This document shows, one piece after another, positions 32,073 to 40,731 of a DNA stretch of 64,000 nucleotides (its first letter is position 1; each line of letters begins with the position of its first letter). Position numbers and translations under genes: made by a program. The DNA lies in assembly GCA_964548175.1 (NCBI GenBank), contig CAZJQS010000001.1, forward strand, positions 124,001-188,000, in the 5' to 3' direction. The DNA is from JANQPA01 sp964548175. Lineage in GTDB: Bacteria; Bacteroidota; Bacteroidia; Chitinophagales; Saprospiraceae. The notes under the pieces are model-generated. The model did not search any database, had not been told where the DNA came from, and was given only the letters and a program-made list of their open reading frames with translations.

Positions 32073-33395
32073 TTAATTGTCATCCGACCTGACTTTTCTC
32101 AGGATGATCCAGCCTACCCAGGCCACGATCAAAAAGGTGGTTCCAACAACCAGCCCATATGCCATAGCATCAGATAAAAATTCCAAAAAGCCAATCCTTC
32201 GCAAGGCTTTCAAAATATTATTAAGCCCTAAAAAACAACAAACGGCCAATACCAGCATCATGAGGAGGTTAATCCAGCGACTATTCAGATAATCAGCCGG
32301 GATCATCCGCCGGTCATTGACGGTCAAAATCAAAAATATGGCGACTACCGGAAGTAAAATACCATTAATGGCCTGGGCGGCAATGATGGCGGGTATAGGC
32401 TGTGTATTGGTCAGACTAAAAGCCAATCCAATTAAGATGACAACTCCCCAGACTAGCCGGAAATTTCTCGACCTTGGCCTCCACCTTTCTTCGTTTTGGC
32501 CAAACAAACTTCTGGCCGTAACTGCTGCCGCCAAAGGAGCCGTTATAGAAGAAGTCAAACCAGCTGCAAAAAGCCCACAGGCAAAAAAATAAGCCGCCCA
32601 GTCCCCCAGTTGTACAGATAACGCCGCCGCCAGCCGGTCAAAATCAAATGTTCCGACTACCTGCGTACCCGCGATGAGTATGCCCATGGAGATCAAACCG
32701 CCGATAACCACCGCCAGTATCAGCCCAACCCGCATTTCGCGGATATCTTGCCCCTGGCTGATGCCGCTGGCCAGAAAAAGATTATACGGGACAATCGTAG
32801 TGCCGATCAAGCTGATGATCAACAAGCCGGCTTCTGGATTTCTTTGGGGTAGCACCATCGCTTGAACAACCTCACTAGTGTTCACTCCTGAATTAACAGC
32901 GACAAACAAAAACATCGCGCCCATAAAGGCCACTACTAAACCTAATAAGTTGGCAATGGTCCGGTATTGGCCTTGCCACAGCATCAATGCAGCCAACAAT
33001 CCTATCGCCAGCAACATGATCGGTTTGTCTTCCGGCCGGATCAGGCGAAGCCCTTCCACCGCGCCTAGTAAGTTGCCGGCCTGATAAGCAGCACAACCAA
33101 ACGCGACGGCTAAAAACAAAACCCATTTTATCCATCTAATTCTTTCCGCTCCATATTTTTCGGCGATCAATTCGCCAAGTGACCTGCCGGAAGCAATGGT
33201 CAGGCGGGCGGCGGCTTCCTGAAGGAGAATGGTGGCCAAAATAGAAAATGTTAATGCCCAGAGCAACTCCAGCCCAAAGGCAGCCCCAGCCTTAGCGGCA
33301 GTCGTCACCGTTCCCGGCCCGATGAAGGCTGCTGAGATGATCGACCAGAACAGCAGGCTGCCTAATCCCTTCCTGAAATTGATCCTTTTGGGCAT
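32073..33395 (-). CDS. Nramp-related divalent metal transporter, non-canonical metal site
   Basis: Inner-membrane protein of 440 residues with about 11 predicted helices in the LeuT-like Nramp fold. TM1 reads AAFIGPGTVTTAAKAG where classical MntH proteins have DPGN; TM6 reads TTIVPYNLFLASG where they have MPHN. Both metal-ligand motifs (Asp, Asn, Met) are therefore altered, as in divergent Nramp-related clades, one of which has been reported to move magnesium. The ion should not be assumed to be manganese or iron. It overlaps the upstream GT2 gene by one base (TAATG), so it is in the same operon. Confidence 0.85.
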   Translation of the reverse strand: MPKRINFRKGLGSLLFWSIISAAFIGPGTVTTAAKAGAAFGLELLWALTFSILATILLQEAAARLTIASGRSLGELIAEKYGAERIRWIKWVLFLAVAFGCAAYQAGNLLGAVEGLRLIRPEDKPIMLLAIGLLAALMLWQGQYRTIANLLGLVVAFMGAMFLFVAVNSGVNTSEVVQAMVLPQRNPEAGLLIISLIGTTIVPYNLFLASGISQGQDIREMRVGLILAVVIGGLISMGILIAGTQVVGTFDFDRLAAALSVQLGDWAAYFFACGLFAAGLTSSITAPLAAAVTARSLFGQNEERWRPRSRNFRLVWGVVILIGLAFSLTNTQPIPAIIAAQAINGILLPVVAIFLILTVNDRRMIPADYLNSRWINLLMMLVLAVCCFLGLNNILKALRRIGFLEFLSDAMAYGLVVGTTFLIVAWVGWIILRKVRSDDN

Positions 33396-34348
33396 TACAC
33401 ACTGATTTTTTCCCCACTTGTGATTCGCCGGACTTTGTAAGGACGCTTATCCTGCGATTCAAAATAAGTGCGCATTTGTATCTCGATAACAAAGCCAATG
33501 GTTACGAATTGAATACCGCTTATGATCAACAAAAGGCCCAGAATAAGCAACGGACGATCGCCAATATCTTGCCGGCCGATAAATTTGACAATAACCAAAT
33601 AAAGGTTAATCAATAAGCCAATAGCAAACAGCAGCACGCCAATGTTCCCAAAAAGGTGCATCGGCTTTTGCATATATTTTTTAAAAAACAACATCAGTAA
33701 AAGATCGCTGATGACCTTGAACGTCCGATTAAGTCCGTATTTGGATTTGCCGAAGGTCCGTGGATGATGTTTCACATCCACCTGGGTAATCCGAGCTCCT
33801 TCCAGATGAGCAAGAAGAGGAATGAAACGATGCAATTCACCATAAAGACCAAGCCCTTTGGCCATGTCGGCCTTGAATACCTTCAAAGCACAACCATAGT
33901 CTTTAAGCTTTACCCCACCTGCCGTCCGAATGATGTAATTAGCGATACGGCTGGGGATTTTTCTTAAGAACATGCCGTCTTTCCGGTTAGCCCGATTACC
34001 CGCCACCATGTCCCAGTCGCCTTCCTCAGCAAGTTTAAGCATGGCCGGGATATCTGAAGGATCATTCTGCAGATCGCCGTCCATAGTAGCAATATAATCT
34101 CCTTCGGCGTGATCAATACCGGCCATCAAGGCAAGGCTCTGACCATAATTCTTTTTGAATTCGATGATCTTCAACCGCTCGTGGTTGAGGGCTTTCAATT
34201 CCGCTACGGTATTATCCGTTGATCCGTCATCTACATAAACAATTTCATATTCATATCCTTGCAAGGCTTCGGATATCTGCTGTACCAGCGGACGGATGTT
34301 TTTTTCTTCGTTGTATACGGTCACAACAACCGAAATTTTTGGCGCCAT
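33395..34348 (-). CDS. family 2 glycosyltransferase with C-terminal membrane helices
   Basis: 317 residues from the ATG at 34348, where the family N-terminus MAPKISVVVTVYNEEKNI begins; the frame stays open upstream but adds an unlikely aromatic segment. GT-A domain with VYVDDGSTDNT and the DxD-type ATMDGDLQNDP. Two C-terminal transmembrane helices (about 235-255 and 270-295) follow the polyprenyl-phosphate glycosyltransferase plan (ArnC/DPM1-like). It probably loads a sugar on undecaprenyl phosphate for envelope glycan modification. It is translationally coupled to the Nramp-like gene. Confidence 0.88.
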   Translation of the reverse strand: MAPKISVVVTVYNEEKNIRPLVQQISEALQGYEYEIVYVDDGSTDNTVAELKALNHERLKIIEFKKNYGQSLALMAGIDHAEGDYIATMDGDLQNDPSDIPAMLKLAEEGDWDMVAGNRANRKDGMFLRKIPSRIANYIIRTAGGVKLKDYGCALKVFKADMAKGLGLYGELHRFIPLLAHLEGARITQVDVKHHPRTFGKSKYGLNRTFKVISDLLLMLFFKKYMQKPMHLFGNIGVLLFAIGLLINLYLVIVKFIGRQDIGDRPLLILGLLLIISGIQFVTIGFVIEIQMRTYFESQDKRPYKVRRITSGEKISV

Positions 34349-34437
34349 CAAGTCAGTCTTGTTTTTTCTATTAAAAAAACAAAAGTACTTATTTTTACAC
34401 AACCCCAACGGAAACACCCATTAACAATACCTGAAAT

Positions 34438-35145
34438 ATGAGAATATTGAGCTTCGCCCTTTTGCTGGTTCTTTGGTCTTGCCGATCGGAGCCCACCAGC
34501 AATAATGATTTTCCCAACCAAAGAACCAATACACCGATTCGTGAGGAACCCCTGTCTTCTTTCAAAATAGATACCATCCAGCCCAAGCTGATAGACTACG
34601 ACAGTAACATATGGACGGACATTAATTATATGGATAGTAGCATCCTAATGGATATCCGATATGCGACCCGCTTTAATTTTGTGGAAGAGATCATGTACGA
34701 ATGTGGCCGCTGTTTTCTACGAAAAGAAGTGGCACTAGCTGTTGGCCAGATTCAGGAAGCACTACGAAAAGAAGGCCTGGGCCTTAAAATGTTTGATTGC
34801 TACCGCCCTCGTCCTATTCAGCGAAAGCTGTGGGAAAAAGTTCCTGACCCAAGGTATGTAGCTGATCCCGAAAAAGGCTCCATGCACAACCGGGGTGCGG
34901 CGGTAGATCTAACCATTGTAGATCTGGAGGGTAACGAGCTGGATATGGGCACGGCATTCGATTATTTTGGTCCGAAGGCTTATCATAATTATTCAGATCA
35001 TCCGCAGGAAGTATTGGACAACAGAAAAAAGCTCAAGGGCCTTATGGAGGCTCACGGCTTTAGGCCAACCAGCACCGAGTGGTGGCATTATTCTTATCGT
35101 CTGAGATCTTATGATTTATCGGACTGGATTTGGGAATGCCCGTAA
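34438..35145 (+). CDS. D-alanyl-D-alanine dipeptidase (VanX/DdpX type, M15), lipoprotein
   Basis: 235 residues. A short lipoprotein signal ends VLWSC (Cys15), so it is envelope-anchored. M15D zinc site: H150 and D157 in SMHNRGAAVDL, E214 and H217 in TEWWHYSY; FDCYRPRPIQRKLW carries the substrate-binding arginine. Such enzymes cleave D-Ala-D-Ala and recycle cell-wall dipeptides. No vanH/vanA-type ligase or two-component genes lie nearby, so a resistance role is not indicated. It is divergent from the GT2 operon. Confidence 0.9.
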   Translation: MRILSFALLLVLWSCRSEPTSNNDFPNQRTNTPIREEPLSSFKIDTIQPKLIDYDSNIWTDINYMDSSILMDIRYATRFNFVEEIMYECGRCFLRKEVALAVGQIQEALRKEGLGLKMFDCYRPRPIQRKLWEKVPDPRYVADPEKGSMHNRGAAVDLTIVDLEGNELDMGTAFDYFGPKAYHNYSDHPQEVLDNRKKLKGLMEAHGFRPTSTEWWHYSYRLRSYDLSDWIWECP

Positions 35146-35277
35146 AAGCAAGAGGTGAAGGGCGCTCCAGCGCTGGCAGGCCTTTAGTGGACGGGCGAAG
35201 TTAGCAGGGAGGTGAGCGTTAGGTATTAACTTTTTCTTAGGAGAAAAGTCCAAACAAAGGTTGTGGAATTAACGTTT

Positions 35278-35308
35278 TTTGAATTGTTTTTTGTTTATTT
35301 TACTTTTC
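35278..35308 (+). promoter_or_regulatory. promoter of moxR
   Basis: TTTG at 35278-35281, exactly 19 nt, then TACTTTTC at 35301-35308, which matches TAnnTTTG except for the last base. The predicted UTR is about 25 nt. Confidence 0.6.
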
Positions 35309-35340
35309 CTTAAAACAGAACAGAAAAATACGTACTGCAC

Positions 35341-36312
35341 ATGTCCCATACAGAATTTAAATCAGATGTAGAATCGGTAAATGAACTAGCCCAATCCTAT
35401 AAAGACTTAACAGATGAAATAGCCAAGGTAATCGTAGGACAAAAAGAAGTGGTTCAAGCTGTTGTCATCTCTCTTTTCAGCAACGGACATTCCCTGCTGG
35501 TAGGTGTGCCTGGTCTTGCCAAGACATTATTAGTAAGCACTATAGCGGAAGTATTGGATCTCGACTTTAAGCGCATTCAGTTTACGCCGGATCTGATGCC
35601 GTCAGACATCACGGGATCTGAAATACTGGATGAAGACCGGCACTTTCGCTTTAACAAAGGGCCGCTTTTCTCCAATATTGTTCTGGCGGATGAGATCAAC
35701 CGTACGCCACCGAAAACGCAGGCAGCATTACTGGAAGCCATGCAGGAAAAATCGGTAACGGTAAGTGGTGTGCGCCACGTCCTTCCAAAGCCCTTCTTCG
35801 TTTTGGCTACTCAAAACCCTATTGAACAGGAAGGTACCTATCCGCTGCCCGAAGCTCAGCTTGACCGATTTATGTTCAATATTCCTTTAGACTACCCTTC
35901 TTACGAAGAAGAGATAGATGTAGTCAAAGGAACGACGACCATTCAGAACTACGACCTGAAGCACATTGTATCCAGCAAACAGATCATGGAGTACCAGCAG
36001 TTGGTCCGTAAGATACCCATTGCTGATAATGTGCTCGAATACGCGGTTTCTTTAGCGACCAAAACCCGCCCGCATACCGCCAGAGCTACAGAAATGATCA
36101 ATAATTACATATCCTGGGGCGCCGGTCCCAGAGCTTCTCAGTATCTGGTCATAGGGGCCAAGTGTCATGCCGCCATCCACGGAAAATATTCTCCGGATAT
36201 TGAGGATGTCCAATCTATAGCCAAATACGTATTGCGTCATAGAATTGTACGGAATTATAAAGCAGAAGCAGAGGGCATTACAGAAGAGCAGGTAATCGAA
36301 AACCTCTACTAA
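35341..36312 (+). CDS. MoxR family AAA+ ATPase
   Basis: 323 residues. Walker A GVPGLAKT at 55-62, Walker B IVLADEIN with D117/E118, sensor-1 VLATQNPIEQEGTYPLPEAQ and a C-terminal lid helical bundle. MoxR ATPases remodel or chaperone protein complexes, usually with von Willebrand factor A partners. In many Bacteroidota moxR is followed by DUF58 and Bat genes; here the next gene encodes DUF4837, so the partner is elsewhere or different. Confidence 0.94.
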   Translation: MSHTEFKSDVESVNELAQSYKDLTDEIAKVIVGQKEVVQAVVISLFSNGHSLLVGVPGLAKTLLVSTIAEVLDLDFKRIQFTPDLMPSDITGSEILDEDRHFRFNKGPLFSNIVLADEINRTPPKTQAALLEAMQEKSVTVSGVRHVLPKPFFVLATQNPIEQEGTYPLPEAQLDRFMFNIPLDYPSYEEEIDVVKGTTTIQNYDLKHIVSSKQIMEYQQLVRKIPIADNVLEYAVSLATKTRPHTARATEMINNYISWGAGPRASQYLVIGAKCHAAIHGKYSPDIEDVQSIAKYVLRHRIVRNYKAEAEGITEEQVIENLY

Positions 36313-36463
36313 AAAACAACGCATTTAAAACATTTCCCTTAATGGTGGCTTTAGTCTTATAGAGGCTAAAGCCACTATTTGTTTTCCACCAAAAGGAAAC
36401 ACTTATGCATCTTCCTTTACAAATGAATATCTTAACTTTATGGAGGGAAAAAATAAATTTCAA

Positions 36464-37540
36464 ATGATCAGAATCAAAAATATTGTAATAATGATGTTCT
36501 CTTTTCTGTTGCTGACCCAGTGCAGTGAAGAGACCCAAAAAAATATGGGTTTAAAACCCGTCCCGAATGCTTTCGGGGATATCAATGAATTGGTTATTGT
36601 AGCAGATAATAACGTCTGGGAAGGCGACATTGGGGATACCATTCGCTTTTATTATTCGTCCGCTTATCCTATTTTACCACAGCCGGAACCTTTGCTGGAT
36701 CTGCGGCACTTCACTCCGGAGGAACTCAACCGGGCGCCCGATCGCAAAGAACTACGGAGCTACATGATCGTTGCCAATATCAATGACCCTGATTCACCGA
36801 CCACCCAAATGGTGACCAACGATCTGGGCCAGGAAAAAATACGCCAGGCTATCGAGGACCCCCGTTTCAACTCCATGGTGGGTAGGGATAAATGGGCCAA
36901 AGGGCAATTGATCATCTATCAGTTTGGCAACTCAGACGTTGCCTTGATCAATAACCTGAAAAGCAACCTATCTGCCGCAATTAAGCGCATTCGCAAGGCA
37001 GACAGCCAGAGAATAGACGCTACCGTTTACTTTAAAGGAGAAAGCTTCAAGCTGATGAATGAGTTAAAAAGCTCCATGGGCATCAGAATGCGCATACCCG
37101 ATGATTTCTTTCTTGCTATGAATAAAGAGGGAGTGATCTGGATGCGTAAAGAAACCGAAAAGGTAAGCAGCAACATCATGATCACCAAACGTGCCTATCA
37201 GGATGAAGAGCAACTTTCAAAGGATTATATCAAATCTTTGAGGGATAGCCTGGGGAAATACATCTCCACAGAAATTCCCAATACCTACATGAAGATCAAC
37301 GATGTTGACCTCCCCATGCTGTCAAAGCCGGTAAAAATGAGTAACCAATACTCCATCGAGGCCAGAGGGATCTGGGAAATCGAAAATGACTTCATGGGCG
37401 GTTCCTTCGTCAGTTATCTCATCCACAATCCAAATAAAAATGAACTGGTGTTCATCGATGGTTTCGTTCATGCTCCTGGTGAAAAGAAAAGGGATCATAT
37501 GCAGGCCCTCGAACACATCATCAACACCGTCAGCCTGTAA
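36464..37540 (+). CDS. DUF4837 family lipoprotein
   Basis: 358 residues from the ATG at 36464 (366 if the in-frame ATG at 36440 is used). I prefer 36464 because it gives a compact lipoprotein signal, MIRIKNIVIMMFSFLLLTQC, with Cys20. The mature part matches DUF4837 (SEETQKNMGLKPVPNAFG, DINELVIVADNNVWEGDIG), a Bacteroidota family of unknown function. It lies 151 nt after moxR and is followed by a strong terminator. Confidence 0.82.
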   Translation: MIRIKNIVIMMFSFLLLTQCSEETQKNMGLKPVPNAFGDINELVIVADNNVWEGDIGDTIRFYYSSAYPILPQPEPLLDLRHFTPEELNRAPDRKELRSYMIVANINDPDSPTTQMVTNDLGQEKIRQAIEDPRFNSMVGRDKWAKGQLIIYQFGNSDVALINNLKSNLSAAIKRIRKADSQRIDATVYFKGESFKLMNELKSSMGIRMRIPDDFFLAMNKEGVIWMRKETEKVSSNIMITKRAYQDEEQLSKDYIKSLRDSLGKYISTEIPNTYMKINDVDLPMLSKPVKMSNQYSIEARGIWEIENDFMGGSFVSYLIHNPNKNELVFIDGFVHAPGEKKRDHMQALEHIINTVSL

Positions 37541-37584
37541 TGTAAAAAAAATCCGGGCCGGCCGGCCCGGATTTTTTTTTACAT
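37540..37584. terminator. strong intrinsic terminator
   Basis: Stem CCGGGCCG / CGGCCCGG (2-nt loop) flanked by eight A on the left and nine T on the right, immediately after the DUF4837 stop. Confidence 0.93.
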
Positions 37585-37724
37585 GACCTTCCTAGTCTGT
37601 TTTTGACTCCCCTTGTTTTTTTCATATTGCTCAACTTTGATAACACAAAGTTCAGGACGCCTTTTGCTGGTCTTTCCGAAAAGTGCATCCTTCATCAACA
37701 GCGCTTAACAATAACCATACAGCT

Positions 37725-38321
37725 ATGTTTTTATCTCAACACGCTGCTGTCCAAGAACTCAAAGATTGCAGCGATGAAGACTTACTGGTGCTTTACCACA
37801 GAACGGCCGATGGTAAGTTCTTTGCCGAGCTTTTTTCAAGGCATGTCCACCTTGCTTTCCGTACTTGCTTTAAGTATCTCAAAAACTTCGAAGAAAGCAA
37901 GGACCAGGTCATGAACATTTTCCACAAAATACTGGAAACTTGCCGGCAAAAAATACTGCGGCTTAACAGCTTCAAGCAATGGCTCCAGGTATTTATTCGT
38001 AACGAATGCACCAGATATCGAAAACGGCAAAGGTGCGGAGAAGAAGAAAAAAGAAACTTCGCCCAGTATATGCAACAGGGAGAAGGCTTTGATGTCATTG
38101 GGTTCAACGACCAGACTTTTGATTTAACCACAGATCAAATTCGGCAGGCCTTAAAAAGGCTTCCTAAAGAGCAGCAACAGTGTTTGTATTATTTTTTTTA
38201 TCAAAAAATGAGCTATAAGGCTATTGCCAATCAGCTGGACCTGAACCTGAAAGAGGTAAAAAGCCACCTGCAAAACGGAAAGCGGAAGATGAAAAAGTTG
38301 TTGATCCAGTTAAGTAAGTGA
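37725..38321 (+). CDS. RNA polymerase sigma factor, ECF/sigma-70 family
   Basis: 198 residues from the ATG at 37725 (an in-frame GTG at 37683 would add 14). Region 2 is recognisable around LLVLYHRTADGKFFAELFSR and SFKQWLQVFIRNECTRYRKR. Region 4 is a clear helix-turn-helix: QIRQALKRLPKEQQQCLYYF, then MSYKAIANQLDLNLKEVKSH and a basic end. Short two-domain sigma of the ECF type. No anti-sigma gene follows; the next gene, htpG, is convergent. The regulon is unknown. Confidence 0.88.
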   Translation: MFLSQHAAVQELKDCSDEDLLVLYHRTADGKFFAELFSRHVHLAFRTCFKYLKNFEESKDQVMNIFHKILETCRQKILRLNSFKQWLQVFIRNECTRYRKRQRCGEEEKRNFAQYMQQGEGFDVIGFNDQTFDLTTDQIRQALKRLPKEQQQCLYYFFYQKMSYKAIANQLDLNLKEVKSHLQNGKRKMKKLLIQLSK

Positions 38322-38331
38322 GTAAAGTTAT

Positions 38332-38447
38332 CTATAAAATATACACCGCCTGTGGCGGTGTATATTTTAAGTACAACTTATCCGTACGACATGGGGATGA
38401 ATTACATTTGATGCCGCCCGGCGGGCGGCATCAAATGTAATTCATCC
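38332..38447. repeat. two-hairpin interspersed repeat (family 2), copy 1
   Basis: Hairpin A (38336-38368): 15-bp perfect stem around ATACACCGCC / GGCGGTGTAT. Hairpin B (38395-38447): 25-bp perfect stem whose tip is ATTTGATGCCGCCC / GGGCGGCATCAAAT. Both have close copies in the same order at 55337-55465. The copy lies between convergent stop codons of the sigma factor and htpG genes. Confidence 0.75.
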
Positions 38448-38463
38448 AGGTACAATCACCTAC

Positions 38464-40329
38464 TTACTTCAAAAAATTCAATGTTTTATTGATAAAAGTG
38501 GTTAGTTCAGAGCCTTTCAACATATTTTGATTGAGGCGAGCCAGATTGTAAAGGTATTGCGCCAGTTCTTTCTGCTTAGCCTCATCTTTCTCTTCTTTAA
38601 GTTTATTGGCGATTAGCTCGTGATTAGCATTGATCACCAGATTGTAGCTATCGGGGAAATCCATACCTGCCATTCCACCTTGTAGCGCCTGCATTTCTTT
38701 CATACGGCGCATAAATTCCGGGCGGGTGATCACCAGGGGCTGGTCCTCAGGTGACATGGCCTTTACTTCCACCTGTCCGCCTACACTTACTAAACCTTCA
38801 AAGATTCCCTTTATCGCTTTTTCTTCATCATCACTTAGAACAGACTCCTGCTTTTCGTCTTTCTGGATCAGGTTATCCACAGTATCGGAATCTACCCGGA
38901 CGAAGGTGACGTCTCCCAATTTGTATTCCAGGTGTTGCATAAAGTGATTATCAATAACCGTATTGAACAGCAATACATCGTATCCCCGGTTTTTTGCTGC
39001 CTGCACAAAACTGTCGTGCTCACGCGGGTCATTGGTATACAGCAAGACGACCTTGTCGTACTTATCTGTTTGTAGCGATTTTACCTTCTCTTTGTACTCC
39101 TCGATGGTAGCATGCTCTTTTTCTGTATTTTCTAGCAAAGCAAAGCTCAAGGCTTTCTCATGGAAGCTGTCATCTGAGATCATGCCGTACTTGATAAACA
39201 CGTTGAGGTCCGGCCATTTCTCTTCAAAAATGGAGCGATCTTTTTTGAAAAGGTCATTCAGTTTTTCAGCCACCTTTTTAGTTATGTAGCCCGTGATTTT
39301 TTTCACATTGCGATCACTCTGCAGATAGGAGCGGGAAACATTCAGAGGAATGTCCGGAGAATCGATCACTCCATGAAGAAGGGTCAAAAATTCCGGAACG
39401 ATCTCTTTGACATTATCGGTTACATACACCTGATTGCTATACAGCTGGATCTTATTTTTCTGAACTTCGATATTGTTTCCCAGTTTTGGAAAATAAAGAA
39501 TACCGGTCAGATTGAAAGGATAATCAATATTCAGATGGATCCAGAAAAGCGGATCTGCGCTAAAAGGATACAATTTGCGATAAAAGGCTTTGTAATCATC
39601 ATCCGTCAGATCAGAAGGAGATTTTTTCCAGGCGGGATGGGTATCGTTGATGATGTTGTCTACCTCAACTTTTTTCTCTTCTTTATCATCCCCTTCCCCT
39701 TCGTAAATGGTCTCGGTTTTAGTACCGAATTTTATTGGAACCGGAAGGAATTTGCAGTACTTATCCAGTAGCTGTTGGATATTGTGGTCTTCCAGGAATT
39801 CCTCATTCTCTTTGTTAATGTGTAGAACGATATCGGTGCCACGGTCTTCCTTATCATTTTTTTCAATAGTATATTCCGGTTCTCCTTCGCAAGCCCAGGT
39901 TATCCCTTCAGCACCTCCCTGGTAAGACCGGGTAACGGCCTCCACTCTGTCAGCCACCATAAAGGAAGAATAAAAGCCCAGGCCAAAATGACCGATGATG
40001 CTGGCATCGTCTTTGTACTTATCCAGAAATTCCGCAGCACTGGAAAAAGCCACCTGATTGAGGTATTTTTTCACTTCCTCCTCCGTCATGCCTATTCCCT
40101 TATCTCGTATAGTAAGGGTTTTGTTTTCCTTATCGGCGATCACTTCTATGGTCAAATCTCCCAGTTCGCCACTGACTTCGCCACGGAGCGACAAGGTCTT
40201 GAGCTTGTTAGTGGCATCTACAGCATTAGAGATCAGCTCGCGAAGAAAAATTTCATGATCGGAATACAGGAACTTTTTAATGATGGGAAAAATATTTTCC
40301 GTCTGTACAGATATACTTCCTTTTTGCAT
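38464..40329 (-). CDS. htpG: molecular chaperone HtpG (Hsp90)
   Basis: ATP-dependent chaperone of 621 residues. The N-terminal GHKL ATPase domain begins NIFPIIKKFLYSDHEIFLRE and contains LISNAVDATNKL, IRDKGIGMTEEEV and IGHFGLGFYSSFMVAD. The middle domain has PLFWIHLNIDYPFNLTGILY and NVSRSYLQSDRNVKKI; the C-terminal dimerisation domain is complete. The TTGGCAC-N5-TTGAAC element 35 nt upstream is shared with hsp20, suggesting common heat-stress control (inference). Confidence 0.97.
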   Translation of the reverse strand: MQKGSISVQTENIFPIIKKFLYSDHEIFLRELISNAVDATNKLKTLSLRGEVSGELGDLTIEVIADKENKTLTIRDKGIGMTEEEVKKYLNQVAFSSAAEFLDKYKDDASIIGHFGLGFYSSFMVADRVEAVTRSYQGGAEGITWACEGEPEYTIEKNDKEDRGTDIVLHINKENEEFLEDHNIQQLLDKYCKFLPVPIKFGTKTETIYEGEGDDKEEKKVEVDNIINDTHPAWKKSPSDLTDDDYKAFYRKLYPFSADPLFWIHLNIDYPFNLTGILYFPKLGNNIEVQKNKIQLYSNQVYVTDNVKEIVPEFLTLLHGVIDSPDIPLNVSRSYLQSDRNVKKITGYITKKVAEKLNDLFKKDRSIFEEKWPDLNVFIKYGMISDDSFHEKALSFALLENTEKEHATIEEYKEKVKSLQTDKYDKVVLLYTNDPREHDSFVQAAKNRGYDVLLFNTVIDNHFMQHLEYKLGDVTFVRVDSDTVDNLIQKDEKQESVLSDDEEKAIKGIFEGLVSVGGQVEVKAMSPEDQPLVITRPEFMRRMKEMQALQGGMAGMDFPDSYNLVINANHELIANKLKEEKDEAKQKELAQYLYNLARLNQNMLKGSELTTFINKTLNFLK

Positions 40330-40363
40330 AAGCCAATGTTTTATTTAATCACCTGTCTTCACT

Positions 40364-40381
40364 GTTCAAAGTATGTGCCAA
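40364..40381 (-). promoter_or_regulatory. sigma-54-like promoter motif of htpG
   Basis: On the minus strand TTGGCAC, 5 nt (ATACT), TTGAAC. Both half-sites and the spacing are identical to the motif before hsp20. The -12 half lies 35 nt before the htpG ATG. Confidence 0.5.
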
Positions 40382-40571
40382 CCCATAAAACCTGACATTT
40401 TGACGGTGAATATTTTGACAATTATGAATAAAGGACTAATTTACGGCAGTTATCCACACATACCTACCTGCTACAAGTCGAGTAGTCTAAAACCAATTTC
40501 CAAATAAAAATTGGATTTTTTTAGAACAATTCGACAACGTTTCCGTACCACCATAAGAGTGTTTAGGGATC

Positions 40572-40613
40572 GGGATTGTGCAAAAAAGTCGATTGTTCTT
40601 TTTGCACAATCTC
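40572..40613. repeat. short hairpin resembling family-1 repeat ends
   Basis: GGGATTGTGCAAAAAAGTC pairs with CTTTTTGCACAATCTC. The left arm closely resembles the GGGGTTGTGTAAAAAGTC end at 31527. It lies in the 402-nt gap between the htpG start and the GT117 stop; the gap also contains a single perfect TTATCCACA (40450-40458) and no gene. Confidence 0.5.
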
Positions 40614-40682
40614 AAGAAATACATAGGATGACGCTGAATGCGCTCATCCTTATAAAACCTGACTGGCCGAAAGGCCATCAGT

Positions 40683-40728
40683 AGGTGTGGGCCTTCGGTT
40701 CATCGGGGGGTAGAACCGGGCCCCACCT
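40683..40728 (-). terminator. GC-rich hairpin after the GT117 gene
   Basis: AGGTGTGGGCC pairs with GGCCCCACCT, with an inner CGGTTC / GAACCG stem, 4 nt past the GT117 stop codon. No strong T-run is present on the minus strand. Confidence 0.6.
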
Positions 40729-40731
40729 CAA

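Noticed and set aside
34438..35145. VanX-like gene as part of a vancomycin-resistance cassette
   Set aside because: No D-Ala-D-Lac ligase, VanH or sensor/regulator genes nearby; the enzyme is a lipoprotein typical of cell-wall recycling.
40450..40458. Perfect TTATCCACA as a second origin candidate
   Set aside because: A single isolated box upstream of htpG without neighbours or an AT-rich unwinding stretch.
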